Shown one piece after another: positions 1 to 11,543 of a DNA stretch of 64,000 bases. The number at the start of each line of letters is the position of its first letter. Position 1 is the stretch's first letter. The DNA comes from Triatoma infestans. Taxonomy: Eukaryota; Arthropoda; Insecta; Hemiptera; Reduviidae. Both the position numbers and the translations under genes were made by a program. Where the stretch lies: the NCBI GenBank assembly GCA_011037195.1, contig JAAEAF010007909.1, positions 20,430 through 84,429 of the forward strand, written 5' to 3'. The notes under the pieces are model-generated. The model saw only the letters and a list, made by a program, of their open reading frames with translations, did not search any database and had not been told where the DNA came from.

Positions 1-129
1 TATGTGTATAGATAATATACGAAGTTTAAAAGAAAATTGTTTGGAGCCATTTCCGAGAAGATATGGAAAAACAAAATGAAAAAGAAAATTAAAGTCAGCG
101 TTAGTATTAAAAATTTAAACTAAACTTAC

Positions 130-286
130 AGATTTAAGTCCAGTACTCATGTATTTAACTTCTTGCGATATAAAACAACTCAATTGTAGGAAACTCTCTT
201 CGGACCTTGTGATTGGTTCTTCTTCGCTTTCATCACATTTTAATTCTACTTCAAACACACCGCCAAAGTACTGGTCAATAAAGTAT
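130..286 (-). CDS. Usp14: USP14 exon 6 (last exon in window)
   Basis: Between a GTTACAG acceptor and a GTAAGT donor it encodes YFIDQYFGGVFEVELKC, an acidic ESEEEP stretch and LQLSCFISQEVKYMSTGLK. These are the USP14 palm segments before the missing His domain. Confidence 0.93.
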
Positions 287-3200
287 CTGTAACAATAAAA
301 AAAAAAATCTGATGTGAAACTAATTAATTAAGTAAAGTAATTAATCACAATTAGTTAATACAATTTAATAGACAAAAAGTTTATTTGGTCCGGTCAGAGC
401 CAATTAAGTATAATACTAACCTAACTCACAAATGCCTCTCGAATCTACCTGATAACAGTTTTTCCAAGAAAATGTTTCAAATAAAAGTGATAGGGATCTG
501 TGAAGTTAGCATACTAAGTGGCCATGAAAACTACTCCGAATGTGGCGATGGAAATCCTCCTTAATTTGCCATCATTACATATCCTCGTACAAGGCGAAGC
601 CAGAATGGGAATCCATCGCTCTTGCAGGGGCCGCCCCCATCACCTCTAGGCATGATGGTTGTAACTAAAGGTTGATTGAAGAAATCAAGGCTGACCATCT
701 TCTTGGAATGCCAACCGACAGGATGGTTCCTAGGTATGACTTCGAAAGGAACTTCCACATTATCATACCGACCTCTGCTCGGTAACTCGGTCTGGTATAC
801 AGACGGATCCGAAACTCCGACTGGGATCGGAGCGGCGGACTATGGGAGGCAGGCCTAAAGTTAAGATCAAGGCCAGCCTAAGGAAGTACGCCACGGTCTT
901 TCAGGCTGAAGTCGTGGCGTTACAACTCTGCGCTAAGGAGATTATAAGGCAAGGCTTAGAGGGTAGGAGAGTGGCCATATAGTCAGCAGGCCTGAAGGCC
1001 TGAGACTGGTGTGAGACAGCCTAACTGCCCTAACCGAGGTGGGTGCTCGGAACAAACTGACACTCGCCTGGGGGCCGGGACATGTAGGGTTTCTGGGCAA
1101 TGAAAGGGTGGATGCCCTAGCGCGGGAGGGTTCGCAGGACACCTTCATAGGCCCCGAACCCTTCTGCGGCTTGTCCAGGAGCCTAATTCAAACTTCTATC
1201 AAAGGTTGGGTAGAAGTACAACGTCTGCATTGGTGGGAGAGAACACCAAGACAGAGGTAGGCAAAATTCTATCAAGAGACATTTGCCTAGATTCACTAGG
1301 GATCTAGCCGAAGGAATATAAGGCTAATAATGGGTCTACTAACCGGGCATTGTAGGCTGAACATGCACCAATTACAACTTGCAGGTAGCGCGGTATGCCG
1401 AGGTCTGCAAGGGACATCCTTTGCGAGTGCGCCGGCCTGGCGAGGACAAGGTTTCTTCAATGGGGGACAGGCAATTCCCAATGAAGCTATGAGCTTCATG
1501 ATGGAGCCGCTCTCAGCTATGCTAGGCCTCATTATGAGGGCGAAGCTGGGGATGTGCTATAATTTTAGGGGATCCACAAAAGATCTCGTTTTGTAGGTCG
1601 AAGTGGAACGAGGCCCGTTCCCCTCGCTTTTATCCTATTCTATTCCATGCTAAGTTTAAAGAAAATCTTCATGGTCGTTTTATGGAAAATTAAAAAAAAA
1701 TAAATAAATAAATAAACAATTCTGTAATGGTCGCACTGCTCGGTTAACCTAGCAATTTAAAATAATATTATACAGGTGGTAGAACCATATGTTGTATTAA
1801 ACTGGGACTTAAGAGAAAAGCTTAAACGCTATTATCCCCTCAGAACTCCTCAAAAAATATCAATTTTTCCTAGGAAAATATTTCAAATAAAAGTGATAGG
1901 TCTTTATGTGTGTAAATAGTATAAGAATTTTAAAAAAATAATTCGTTGAATCCATTTTTGAGAAGATCGCGAAAAGCTAAAGAAAAAAACATTCAGTTAA
2001 ATCGCACTTCTAGTTGATGGTGCTTGTCCGAAACCTTCGTGTCAGATTCGGTGATAGTGCCAAAAACCTTATATCAAGTTTTGAACGTCCTTCAATTTTT
2101 GAGATAAAAAGTTTATACAGATTATTCACTAAAAACATATTTTTTCGAACTCAGGGGACCTCAAAACATGTATGTTTCTGATGAAAACTCATTTTCCCAC
2201 AAATTTGACACGATCGGAAGAGTTGCCCTGAGGATTAGGAAAAAATTTAAAGCAAATACGGTGAAGAAGATGCCCAGATATGATAGAATATATTAATTGC
2301 TGTTACCCTTACCCCTGTTATACTTACTGATATTTCGAATCGAAAGTTTCTTGAGACAATGCCTGCAGCTTTTGCTGCAACATCCGAATTATTTCCGTCC
2401 AGCATTCGTTAGCATCCTGGAAAGACAATCATAATTTTTCTTAGATTACATATGTATCAGGGGAATAATCGTCCCAAACCTACTCTGTCACCTTGAAAAG
2501 AGGGTGGGTGTCATGGATATGAGATTCACTGTGACAGTGCTTGCATATATATAGATAGCGTGCCACAGGCTAAAATCCAAATCCACTGTGCGAGTGGCTA
2601 TAAAGTCCGAAATCAACTGCCACCTTGACAATCTATTGTGGCTCCCTTGTTGTCACAGTGTCTCTACATAGATTATGTGGGGCTGAGCTACAGTTAGATG
2701 TCTTTTGGGGTGGGGGATAGTGCAGCTGAAAAATCTAATGTATCCTTCCACGGGGCCTTCTCTGTACACTGCCAACCTCCGGGCAGTGAGATTTAGCGGC
2801 TCCTTTAGGAAAAGAAAAAAATTTAAAGGTAGCCTACTGCTGGACTTGATCACGGGACTTCCTCGTGGCAGTCCAGGCGCGCTATTACTGAGCTAATCAC
2901 TTCCCCAGACCCAGCTAAGATCGCTGAAGAAGTGGCCAATATTTTGACCTGAAAAGACGGAAGCAGTAGTACTATTTTGTTGCTGAAAAAAAATGTCTCT
3001 TTCAGAAAAAAAAATTACACCCGTTGTTATATATTAATTGTTATTATGGCGTCATATAATAATACAATAAATCAGTGTGAAGCGATGGTAAACTGGCGAC
3101 GAGAATTGTGGAGATAATGCCACAATCAAGAAGAGACAAAGCATGAATGAAGCTTTGACCTCCCTGTTTTCAATCTAATCTAAATCCAGGTTTAAGCAGA

Positions 3201-6200
3201 CTATGGCTCCCCTGCTCAGTGAAAGGGGTGAAAGAGCAGGGGAAATGGCGTCAAATGGTTTTCCGGAACAGGACTAGGTTAAAACTTTGGCAGGAGGGCA
3301 GTGGGATGGGAGACTTAGATTTCGTCACCCGCTAGCCAACCGTGGGCAAGGAAGAGAAAATTAAGCTACGCCCACTACCTATAATAAACATGGTGATCAA
3401 GAAGGCAATCAATATGGCCGGAGGAAGGATTCAAGCCCCTTATCAATCAAGGTTCATTGCCTAATTGGCTTTCAAGGTGTTGCGACCATGAAAAGGCGCA
3501 TTACAACATCAGGCGAAACGTCGGTTTTTAGCAAACCACTGATCGTAGTCTCAAACTGGAAACAACAACATCTAATACATAACAGGGATTAAATAATATT
3601 TCTTTTCAATTACCTGTTGAACAAATGTACCATTTTCATTTTTATCAGCAAATCTTGGAAAAGCCATTTGAAGAACTTGTAATAGCATAATTGGAGGAAC
3701 AGATATGCCCTTATCCATTAATTCGTATAAATCTCGCAAAGCCGCAGTCACTGATTGTGCAGAAATCATGCCACCACTGATGCCTAAACCTTCAACAAAT
3801 GTTAATAATTAATATCAAGTGAAAAAAGTAAATTTGGTAAGAAACGTGGTCTATGGTCTGGCCATAGAAAAGGTTATTGTTGGGGTGATTACATATATAT
3901 CTGACTGTAACTTGTGTAGCAGCAACCTCTGTCTCAACCAATAAAGCTAAAAGTGATGAAGCATTACTGTGTGTAGACAGTAAACGAAAATCCCTTAAAA
4001 ATGGAAGAAAACAAAACCCTTCCGGTTGACGTATTTTGGCCGAAATCTTGGTGTCTGATGCAGTGGTAGTGTCTAAAATGGAATACCAAGTTTGACACAG
4101 ACCATTCTCTAAAAAAAAAAAAATGTTATTTCGTACTCAAGTGACCTCAAAACATGATTTCCGAGTAAAAACTCCAATTTGGAAACTAGTAATAGAAAAT
4201 GAACCCAATTCTGGAAAGTCGCATTACCGGTTAATCGATTTCTTTCAAATTTGGGAATTTACTAGCAATGCTTCTCATGTATAATAATCATCATATAGGT
4301 GGTAGAACCATACATTGTACTGAAGTGGTAGTTCTCATAGAATGGTGTGCCCATTGAATCCCCCATAATCAAAATTTTACAAAAAAAAATATTTAAATAA
4401 AAATGATAAGCAATTTATGTACGTAGATAATATTATATAAAAATCGTGCCAAACCGGGAAATGAAAGCAAAACATTCAGTATAGTCGCACATCCGGTTCA
4501 TGCGATTTTGCCCTGAAATCTTCATGTCAGATGCGGTGGGTAGTACCTGAATCGAATGCCAATTTTTTTTATCAAATGTCAACTCGAATCATAATACCAG
4601 AAGCAACAGAAAATAGAAATGCATAAAAATTTACGCGAAAAACCCTCCATGAAATTTATTTTTTACTGGAAAAATATTAGAAAAATAAAAAGTGAGGCCT
4701 TTATGTGTGTAGTCAGTATACGAAGTTTAAAAAGGCTATCCGTTGGAGCTACTTTGAACGAAACCTTAGTGTCCGATGCGGTGGTAATACCCGAACGGAA
4801 TACCAAGTTTGAGCTTCTTGCGACAAATACCTTCCTGCAACGGTATACCAACTTTGGATTCTCTTACTTTCGTAAGAGAAAGTAAAAAATCTGTTTATAT
4901 AATACACACGCCTTTCTCTTACACTTAATTAATACAATTTAATCAAGAAATTATCTTTAAAAATTGCAACGTTCCAAAGGTTTAATTGGGCTGACCATAA
5001 AAATGGTGGCGGGGATTTTAACTGGTATGCCTTATGCTGGTAACGGCCTTATGTAGAGTGTTCTATACGTCAAAATCAATAGTCAATCAATCGTTTTCAG
5101 AAAAATGTTTCAAATATAAGTGACGCGTTCCTATCTGCGCGGCTAAGCATTTTCCTAGTTTAAAGAAAATCGTTTCGAGCTTCCTGCGACATTTTGAGCA
5201 TTTTTGAGATTTCATATACAGGGGACCCCAAAATATGTATTTCCGGTGAAATCTCATATTTCGAAAATCTAGTATGATCGCAATACTTCCTCTTATCAGA
5301 AGTAAGAGAAAGTAGAAAGAAAAAAAAAAAAGGCAAATAAGTTGTACGTACCACCTTTGAATGATTTTAAAGAATCGCGCAGTTCTGGCACAGTCTTTAA
5401 ACATTGTACAGTTGCATTCATATAGCATGTGTTGCCTAGATTCGCCAAACCAGCTGGTGTATTGGAAACGCTCGCAATTTCCGTTACATTCATATCCTCT
5501 AAGAACAATGGTTTTACTGAGGGTTCCCTAGGTAGATCTTCTTCCTTGCAACCCATCAACAAAACTGTGATATTCTAAAACAAAACAAGAATCTGGTTAT
5601 TAAAACTATGTTGTTAATATGGCTGTGGTGTGGTGATGCCGCATTAAGATAAGATCCGGGAGGTTGCTGCTAGAGGTTAATTCAACGCTTGACCTTCTGC
5701 TATGTGGAAACCATGCCAAACTGTTGCTATGGATACTTTGTTGGGCATCCTATCGCTGTTTGTAGCACTAAAAAACTTTGCAATGATTGGCCTGTTATAG
5801 AATTAAACAGGCAGTTTTTTGGCAGATTCATCGCGCACGTCTTATTACAGGTCTTCCTTCTGATATAATGTTGAAGACTGTTTCTGATCATTCTTACAGT
5901 AACAGGTTATTTTCTACGGGAAAATTGGGTCCGTCTTGTGTGGTACCTGATAATTACCTCCAGTATTACACGGACGGTTACAAGAAAGAATGTTAAGTCT
6001 GGAGCTGCGGTCTATTTCAAAACAGGAGATCACTTGGCAGTATCTCTTGGTGAATGGACCACATTTTCTAGGCCGAGGTTAATGTATTCTTTGGAGAGAG
6101 GGGAACGAAACACTTACTTAGAAGGTGTTTGTATCTGCTCGGGCAGTCAAGCTGCGTCTGAAGTTGGTACTAGAATGTTCTAAATGACTGGAAGAGCTTT

Positions 6201-8761
6201 CTTCCTCAGTCTAGGGTACCAGGTCATATGGGAGTGAGGAGCTAGATAGGTTTGCCGAATTAGGTGCCTTGTACCTTTCATTGGGCTCCAAGCCTGCTGT
6301 TGGCATATGTCCTTGGGCATATGTCTGTGAAGCTCCCACACATGGGCAGCTTCACAGCATTCATCCCTATGGATGAATTCAGTGGGTTGTCGGACAGTGC
6401 AGTTAATGAGATGTTGCTGTGTCTTTCACGGGAGACATCTCTCAAACACCTGGTTGGGTTTTATGATAGAGCAGTTTTCAGGCCTGCTTACAAGAGAACG
6501 AAGCTGGAAGACGAGACCTCCTTGTGTCAATCGCGAAAGGAATAAGGTTTATGCCACTATTTCCTTCCAATCAATCTACTTCAAAATAAATCCCCCCCCC
6601 CAAGTATATGATTCCATACTAACATCAGATATTTTCGCATTTCCCCAGTTTTCATCCTTGATTACAGATCCTTTGATCATAACTTTCTGCCTTACCGGTA
6701 AGACACCAGTTAATGCATAAATCTGCGCCTTAAATACCATTGGTTCTTCATCAGTATTTAATTCAACATCGCAAAAAATTGCTCGACCCCATTTTACATT
6801 GACTGAAACAAAAAAATAAACAATTAAAAGAAATGTTTAATTAAATTATATATATATATCTATATATACAGGTATTAGAAGTGATTGCACTGATATCCGG
6901 AAAAAGATGCCAATTTGAAATTTAACGTCAAAAATTCCACAGGACAATCTAAAATCAATTTTATTTTCGGAAAAATATTTCAAATAAAGGTGGGAGGTAA
7001 TTAATTTAAAGATCAGAGACATTTTCCGTGTCAGCCTGCTACTTTTTGTCATCATCGACTGGTATCGGGCGTTCTTCCATCATCAGGATGTTTTTGTCAA
7101 ATAGTGTAATAACATAGACTTGTACTGAGTAAATACAGTTGATACACAAATTCAGTCATTACACTGGTTTGACAAAAACATCCTGATGATGGGCGAACGC
7201 CCCCCAAAACAGGTCCACACAAAAAAGCAGGCTATCACGGAAAATGTCTCTGATGCTTTCCAGCTCGGCGGAACCAACCACAACAATTAATATAAATTCA
7301 TAAACATGGTTGATGCATTTCACTCAAAAACTTTTATATCAAATACGGTGTTTGATAAAATTAACAAAGTGGTGGGATGAACATTATTCCACCGTGACCT
7401 ACACTAAAAGATGGCCTATTGTGGATCCTCAGTGGTTATAGCACGTCTCCTGGCAAAGCCTAGTTATACTGAAAGCAAATTCGGGATAAGGTAACACATT
7501 GAACAGCTGATACACAAATTCGGGTACACAGCCGATAGCAAATTCGGGATAGGGTAATACACTGAACAGCTGATACACGAATTCAGTCATTACACTGTTT
7601 CGACAAAAACATCCTGATGATGGGCGCTTTGACAGTTTATTCCCAACTGAAGAAACCTTATCCACATCAGGGCGGCGCATTCACAAAGAATTCCGTGTGC
7701 GCTCTACCGCCATGATTCTGGTATAGTATGTACTCTATCATGATAAGTGTCGTGACTAGTGTGGGACTGCCTAACTACCCTAACCGAGGTGAGTGTTCTG
7801 AAATAAGCTGACTCTCGCCTGGGTGCCGGGACATGCGTGGTTTCTGGGTAACAAGAGGGCGGACGCACTAACGAGAAAGGATACCTCAAACCCTTCTACG
7901 GATTGTCCAGGAGCCTAATTCAAACTTCTATCAAAGGTTTGGATAGAAGAACAGCGTCTGCAATGGTGGAAGAGAACACCAAGGGATCAGATATCAGGAT
8001 GTTTTTGTCAAATTAGTTGACAAAAAGCCCAAGCAGGCTAAAGTCTTCATTAAGAGACATTTGCCTAAATTTACCAAGGCATCAGAGATATTTTCCGTGT
8101 TAACCTGCTTGGGTGTGTCAACTAAATTTGCTCTGTGCAAGTCTATGCTAATCACACTGTTTTGACAAAAACATCCTGATGATGGCGAACTCCCCCCGAA
8201 ATCGGTCGATGACCACAAAAAGAAGCCAGGCTATCATGGAAAATATATCTGATAAATAATTATATTTTAGAACAATTTTTTTAATGTATGTAACAGAAAT
8301 GGAAGCAAATATAATGAATTGATAAAAAAAATAATAAAAATAAAAATCTACTTCCTCTTTCTTAATTACGTTATTAAATTGTAAATAACTAACGGTTCCG
8401 AATGTACGGAAACATTTTTGAACTTTGATTCTGCAATATTATCATCACATCATCATTTCTGATCTAAAGAATTACTAATCAAAATTATTTTATCTCTTAT
8501 ATTTCCTTCTATTATTAGAAAGAAATTAATAATAATAAATAATTAATTCCAGAATGTAAAAATATATTGGAAAATTACAGCGTCTATACATATCAAAGTG
8601 AATGGAGACTAAGTATATTTGTATTCTACGATTTATTTGATAATCCCTCGTATTTCACATAATACATAACAAAACAAACCAAAAAAATAAGTTTTTTAAA
8701 TTAATACAAGTACTCAAATTTTTTTAAATTAATACAAATACTCACCATTGTATACAGGCAT
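130..8761 (-). CDS. Usp14: USP14-type ubiquitin carboxyl-terminal hydrolase (5' part, six exons; 3' end off window)
   Basis: Proteasome-associated cysteine deubiquitinase that trims ubiquitin from substrates docked on the 19S particle. Minus-strand exons are 8746-8761, 6624-6802, 5352-5574, 3614-3783, 2328-2416 and 130-286. All introns are GT-AG and the phases chain without a break (278 codons). The order of blocks matches the family: an N-terminal ubiquitin-like domain (VKWG and ELNTDEEPMVFKAQ motifs), a linker, then the catalytic Cys box NLGNTCYMNAT with the nucleophile at about residue 115 (114 in the human protein), then TAALRDL, the QQDANECW box, and FLQLSCFISQEVKY. The start ATG at 8761-8759 opens with MPVYN, as in relatives. 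The His/Asn boxes lie beyond coordinate 1. Introns hold LINE, SINE and ribozyme-like repeats. Identity is very secure; splice edges were read by eye. Confidence 0.95.
560..1640 (+). mobile_element. 5'-truncated non-LTR retrotransposon remnant (RNase H to C-terminus)
   Basis: The broken frames keep a recognisable order: VWYTDGSETPTGIGAADYG (RNase H first acidic motif) near 796-840, LAWGPGHVGFLGNERVDALA (RNase H last motif) near 1070-1125, and GLLTGHCRLNMH of the C-terminal zinc-binding region near 1330-1370. Stops and frameshifts show it is dead. It lies antisense to USP14 in its last intron seen here. Confidence 0.75.
2328..2416 (-). CDS. Usp14: USP14 exon 5 (DANECW box)
   Basis: An 89-base exon between a TTCCAG acceptor and a GTAAGT donor, encoding DANECWTEIIRMLQQKLQA, the QQD-ANE-CW motif of the USP fold. 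It was missed by simple ORF calling because of its size. Confidence 0.93.
2640..2915 (-). repeat. tRNA-derived SINE copy (degenerate)
   Basis: On the minus strand a tRNA-like head (about 2915-2850) precedes a body whose CTCC.GGCAGTGA and A-rich landmarks recur at 53850-54060 and 43085-43215. It sits in a USP14 intron. Confidence 0.5.
3215..3575 (+). mobile_element. 3' end of a non-LTR element with a hammerhead-like 3'UTR motif
   Basis: The first 90 bases match, in antiparallel orientation, the end of the LINE reading frame at 39930-39990. What follows matches half of the palindrome at 23341-23860 and ends in GGCGAAACGTCGGTTTTTAG followed by CAAACCACTGA. So this is a coding tail plus 3'UTR in one sense strand. 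Confidence 0.6.
3614..3783 (-). CDS. Usp14: USP14 exon 4 (catalytic domain)
   Basis: It encodes SAQSVTAALRDLYELMDKG, VPPIMLLQ and FPRFADK and ends FVQQ at a GTAATT donor. Residues align one to one with the vertebrate block SAQYITAALRDLFDSMDK. Confidence 0.95.
3830..5330. repeat. Dispersed complex repeat (several partial units)
   Basis: Recurring landmarks include ACTTCCGGT, ATTTCCGGTGAAAA, GTTTAAAGAAAATCG and 'AAATAAAAGTG..AGG..TTTATGTGTGTAG'. The same landmarks recur at 1750-2240, 21200-21790, 49020-50880, 55110-55850 and 63400-64000. No coding potential is seen. Confidence 0.6.
5352..5574 (-). CDS. Usp14: USP14 exon 3 (catalytic cysteine box)
   Basis: It begins NITVLLMG just after a TTTTAG acceptor and ends in SFKGG with a split Gly codon and donor GTACGT. 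It contains AGLANLGNTCYMNATVQC with the catalytic Cys intact. The open frame runs on past the donor into repeat sequence, which is not coding. Confidence 0.95.
5786..6560 (+). mobile_element. Non-LTR retrotransposon remnant (RNase H domain)
   Basis: YYTDGYKKE, then [20 protein letters not shown], then RVPGHMGV follow the usual RNase H order with stops between them. Closely related fragments occur at 36350-36690 and 54220-54450. Antisense to USP14, in the intron between exons 2 and 3. Confidence 0.7.
6624..6802 (-). CDS. Usp14: USP14 exon 2 (ubiquitin-like domain)
   Basis: The acceptor TTTCAG precedes it and a GTTAGT donor follows. It encodes most of the N-terminal ubiquitin-like domain used to bind the proteasome subunit Rpn1, including ELNTDEEPMVFKAQ and RQKVMIKG and ending at WGNAKISD. 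Confidence 0.92.
7012..7290. repeat. Foldback element with a hammerhead-like motif in each arm (degenerate copy)
   Basis: The left arm (about 7012-7130) and right arm (about 7150-7260) are inverted copies. Each carries the GGGCG..CGCCC hairpin next to CATCATCAGGATG or its complement. The right arm reads CATCCTGATGATGGGCG at 7179-7195, but its GAAAC box is mutated. Confidence 0.7.
7690..8000 (+). mobile_element. Non-LTR retrotransposon RNase H fragment
   Basis: The sequence 'ctcgcctgggtgccgggacatg' followed by 'tttctgggtaac' matches the RNase H C-terminal motif seen at 1060-1110. It runs directly into another ribozyme-repeat fragment at about 7990. Confidence 0.6.
8146..8250 (+). ncRNA. Hammerhead ribozyme-like motif (class A copy)
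   Basis: CATC at 8172-8175, CTGATGA at 8176-8182, a weakened stem II, GAAATCGGTC ending at 8207, then GATG at 8208-8211 pairing with CATC. Stem III is AUCGGU rather than the ACCGGU of better copies, so cleavage is doubtful. Confidence 0.4.
8251..8745. other. USP14 intron 1, AT-rich sequence without visible genes
   Basis: Mostly A/T homopolymer and TAATAA runs. I see no conserved coding block, repeat boundary or RNA gene here. Confidence 0.6.
8746..8761 (-). CDS. Usp14: USP14 coding exon 1 (start codon, MPVYN)
   Basis: Only 16 coding bases: ATG plus four codons and one base, followed by the donor GTGAGT. The residue split across the junction becomes Val, giving MPVYNVNVKWG, which parallels the MPLYSVTVKWG start of vertebrate USP14. 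The 5'UTR lies at higher coordinates with no visible end. Confidence 0.85.
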
Positions 8762-9076
8762 TTTTTATTTGTAATATAAATACAACTAATTGATCCAATT
8801 CTTATGGAAAATTGTTTAAAAAAAAAATAATTTTATCCCAAATAGTTTGAACAATTGAACAAAAAACAAAAAATTAAAGCAAAATTGCATTTAAAAATTT
8901 TTGAAAATATTGCAAACTTAGCGGATTAATTATCAAAAAAAAAAGAAATTAATAAATGCCGTATTCTTTAATGAAACATTACTTGTAGAAAAAATTTTGT
9001 TATAAACAATGCATTTTTGTAACCTCAAACTTTAGTTATAAATCGATTTTTTAATATTTTTCGATTATTATATTTC

Positions 9077-9711
9077 GATTTATAATTAGTGTGAAAAAAG
9101 GGGCCCTTTTTAATTAAAAAGTAATTTATCGTCAATAGAAGCTGAGAATATTGAAATAATATGAATAACAAAACTTGACCTCTCTACTCTATTAAACATT
9201 TCTTTTTAAATTCTAATAATTTATTTGAGAACAGATTTGCGTAAAACACTTTCTCTAACATATTTCTCTTAATTCTTGTTGACGAATTTCTTGTTAAATG
9301 TTTACATGACCTTAATATTACCGACAAGGGATGGCTGATGCACGCAGTCAATCATTTGGGAAGTTGATCGTATGCTACACTTTCTCATCCAGGACTGAGA
9401 AGTAAAATATACGTCAAAATCGACTAATACTAACGGTTTATGAAATATTTAACCAACGATTATGGCTATTACTTTTTTTGACAAGAATGTCACACGATGG
9501 TAAGGAATTTCCAATTGTTATAATGAATCATAAACATATCTTTGAGATGTTATTTATTACACAACATTATTCATTAGTGTGAAAAAAAGGGCCCTTTTTA
9601 ATTAAAAAGTAATTTATTGTCAATAGAAGCTGAGAACATTGAAATAAAATACAAAAATATGAATAACAAAACTTGACCTCCCTACTCTATTAAACATTTC
9701 TTTTTAAATTC
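9077..9711. repeat. Direct repeat pair, about 140 bp each (9077-9216 and 9566-9711)
   Basis: Both copies start 'attagtgtgaaaaaa' then 'gggccctttttaattaaaa' and end 'ctattaaacatttctttt'. A few substitutions and a short insertion separate them. They lie 350 bp apart in the USP14/CKS divergent intergenic region. They may be LTR-like ends of a lost element or a local duplication. Confidence 0.65.
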
Positions 9712-9946
9712 TAATATTAAATAATTAATAAAATTTTTTTAAATTGCAGCTTATATCGGTTTCTTTTGACCAGTTTATTATTAATTAATCCTTGTTTATC
9801 GCTTAATTTTACAAGCCTTGGATATCAGTAGAGTTGAGTATATATGAAGATATACATGTATGAATTAGGATTCCTACCACTTAGTTTCTCTGTTGATAAG
9901 TATACGAATAGTCAGATTCACATACAAAACAACACGCACAAGCACA

Positions 9947-9966
9947 CGCACACACACACACACACA
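9947..9966. repeat. CA microsatellite
   Basis: About ten CA units within the AT-rich USP14/CKS intergenic stretch. Confidence 0.9.
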
Positions 9967-10149
9967 TAAATATAATTCAGAAAACCCCTCGCATCTCCTT
10001 CAATTTTCAAGAAAATTCTGTGTCAAATGGTACAAACCGTTTGAAAATCCGTTTGATTATAATTGTATTATATTTTAATCACTATAGCTGGCCTAATTAG
10101 ACCAAAACCATGACATAAAATAGTTTACTATTTTACATAATATAAAATA

Positions 10150-10690
10150 GGTTATATGGGTGGTAGAACCATACATTGTATTAAAGTACTACTTTTAGTG
10201 GAAAGTTTTACGTTATTATTATTATTTGTCTGTGGGGGAGGGACCACACCCTACGCTATCCAAAGCCCCACTGGGCCCCCATATAGCTACCACAAAGAAA
10301 AAAGCAACAAACCGGGTCTAGAACAAATATCCAGACCCGGGTCTAATCCATCTAAGATTCACAGCAGTCCGAACAAATCGGACAATAACCTTAAAGGGAA
10401 ATAGCCTAAGCTCTTCCACAGACATCCTGTTCCCACCAAAAGTCCTGAATTTCCTCATAACCTAAGCAATTTACCATAAGATGGATGGAAGATTTCCTCC
10501 TCTGCTTCACTGTCCCTACAAATGGATCCGGCATGAGCCCCCATCACGTAGAGATGTCTCCTTAAACCACAATATCCACTAAGGGATCCAACCAGATGTC
10601 TGGAGATAGTTCCTTGAAAGACAGAACAACGTCTCACTAATAGCCCTGTCCGCGCGCGTGTGTGTGTATGTGTGAATAAATGAAGAAATA
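10150..10690 (-). mobile_element. Non-LTR retrotransposon C-terminal fragment
   Basis: The minus strand keeps LVGSLSGYCGLRRHLYVMG followed by a Cys-containing acidic stretch. This is the typical C-terminal region after RNase H in R1/Jockey-like elements. Frame breaks are present. Confidence 0.65.
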
Positions 10691-11484
10691 ACATGAAGTT
10701 TTCGGACAAAATCCATCAACCGGAAGATGCATCTTTATTAAATGTTTTTATAAGTTTTTTTTACAAAAAACAAAATAAAAACAAAATAATTATTAGGTTT
10801 TTCTGGTGAATTTCTGGCGTAAAATTTGCAAATGTTATTATGAAGTTGGTTGAATGTTACTGGAACATATTTCTGGATTACATTGTAACCATTGTTCTTC
10901 TATCTGCCTGAGGTTGGGTTTGGTAAGTAAAATTTGATATTTAAACCAAAATTTATCTATTTATCCATAGTAATTGTACTAAGAGTATGTGAGAAAGTTG
11001 TGAGAGTGTTTCATCCCAAATGATATTCGGGTTCAGCGAATCTCAAAATGTATATTTCTAATGATAAACTCGATATTGAAAATTTGGAATTTGATCGCAA
11101 TACTTTACAGCAATATAAATAAAAAATCACGCCCCCCCCCTCCATTAGTTCAAAACTTATTAATTTCTAGGCAATCCATTTTTATTCCATTAATCATAGA
11201 CTTTTATTTTTTTTAACAGTAAACATTTAATATTTAATCATGAAATGTAATATGAAATATTTTTTTTCCAAAATTAAAATTAGTGACGTAAAGTTTTATA
11301 TGTAATATTTGCATACACTGTATGGTTTGGCGCTGGAGTGCATTTTGCAAGTTAAAGTCTTGTTGAATAAGGTCGGTTACTGTCTATATTGTAAAATTGT
11401 ACTTTTAAAGTTAAGTTTTGTTTTTATTTGTAAAAATTTCTTTTACTTATTTGATCTATAAATTTGGTTCATTTGTGATTCAAA

Positions 11485-11543
11485 ATGCCTACACCAGATA
11501 TCTATTATTCAGAAAAATACTTTGACGATGAACATGAGTATAG
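11485..11543 (+). CDS. Cks1: CKS exon 1
   Basis: ATG to a split Arg codon (AG|G) with donor GTGAGT. Encodes [19 protein letters not shown]. Confidence 0.95.

Larger units (their letters stand above)
8762..11484. promoter_or_regulatory. Divergent intergenic region between USP14 and CKS
   Basis: The two genes are transcribed away from each other, so both promoters must lie here. Apart from the direct repeats, the CA tract and one LINE fragment it is unique AT-rich sequence. I cannot assign a TATA box or initiator with confidence. Confidence 0.45.

Noticed and set aside
5087..5428. 113-codon minus-strand open frame
   Set aside because: It overlaps USP14 exon 3 in another frame and runs into a complex repeat; no conserved sequence.
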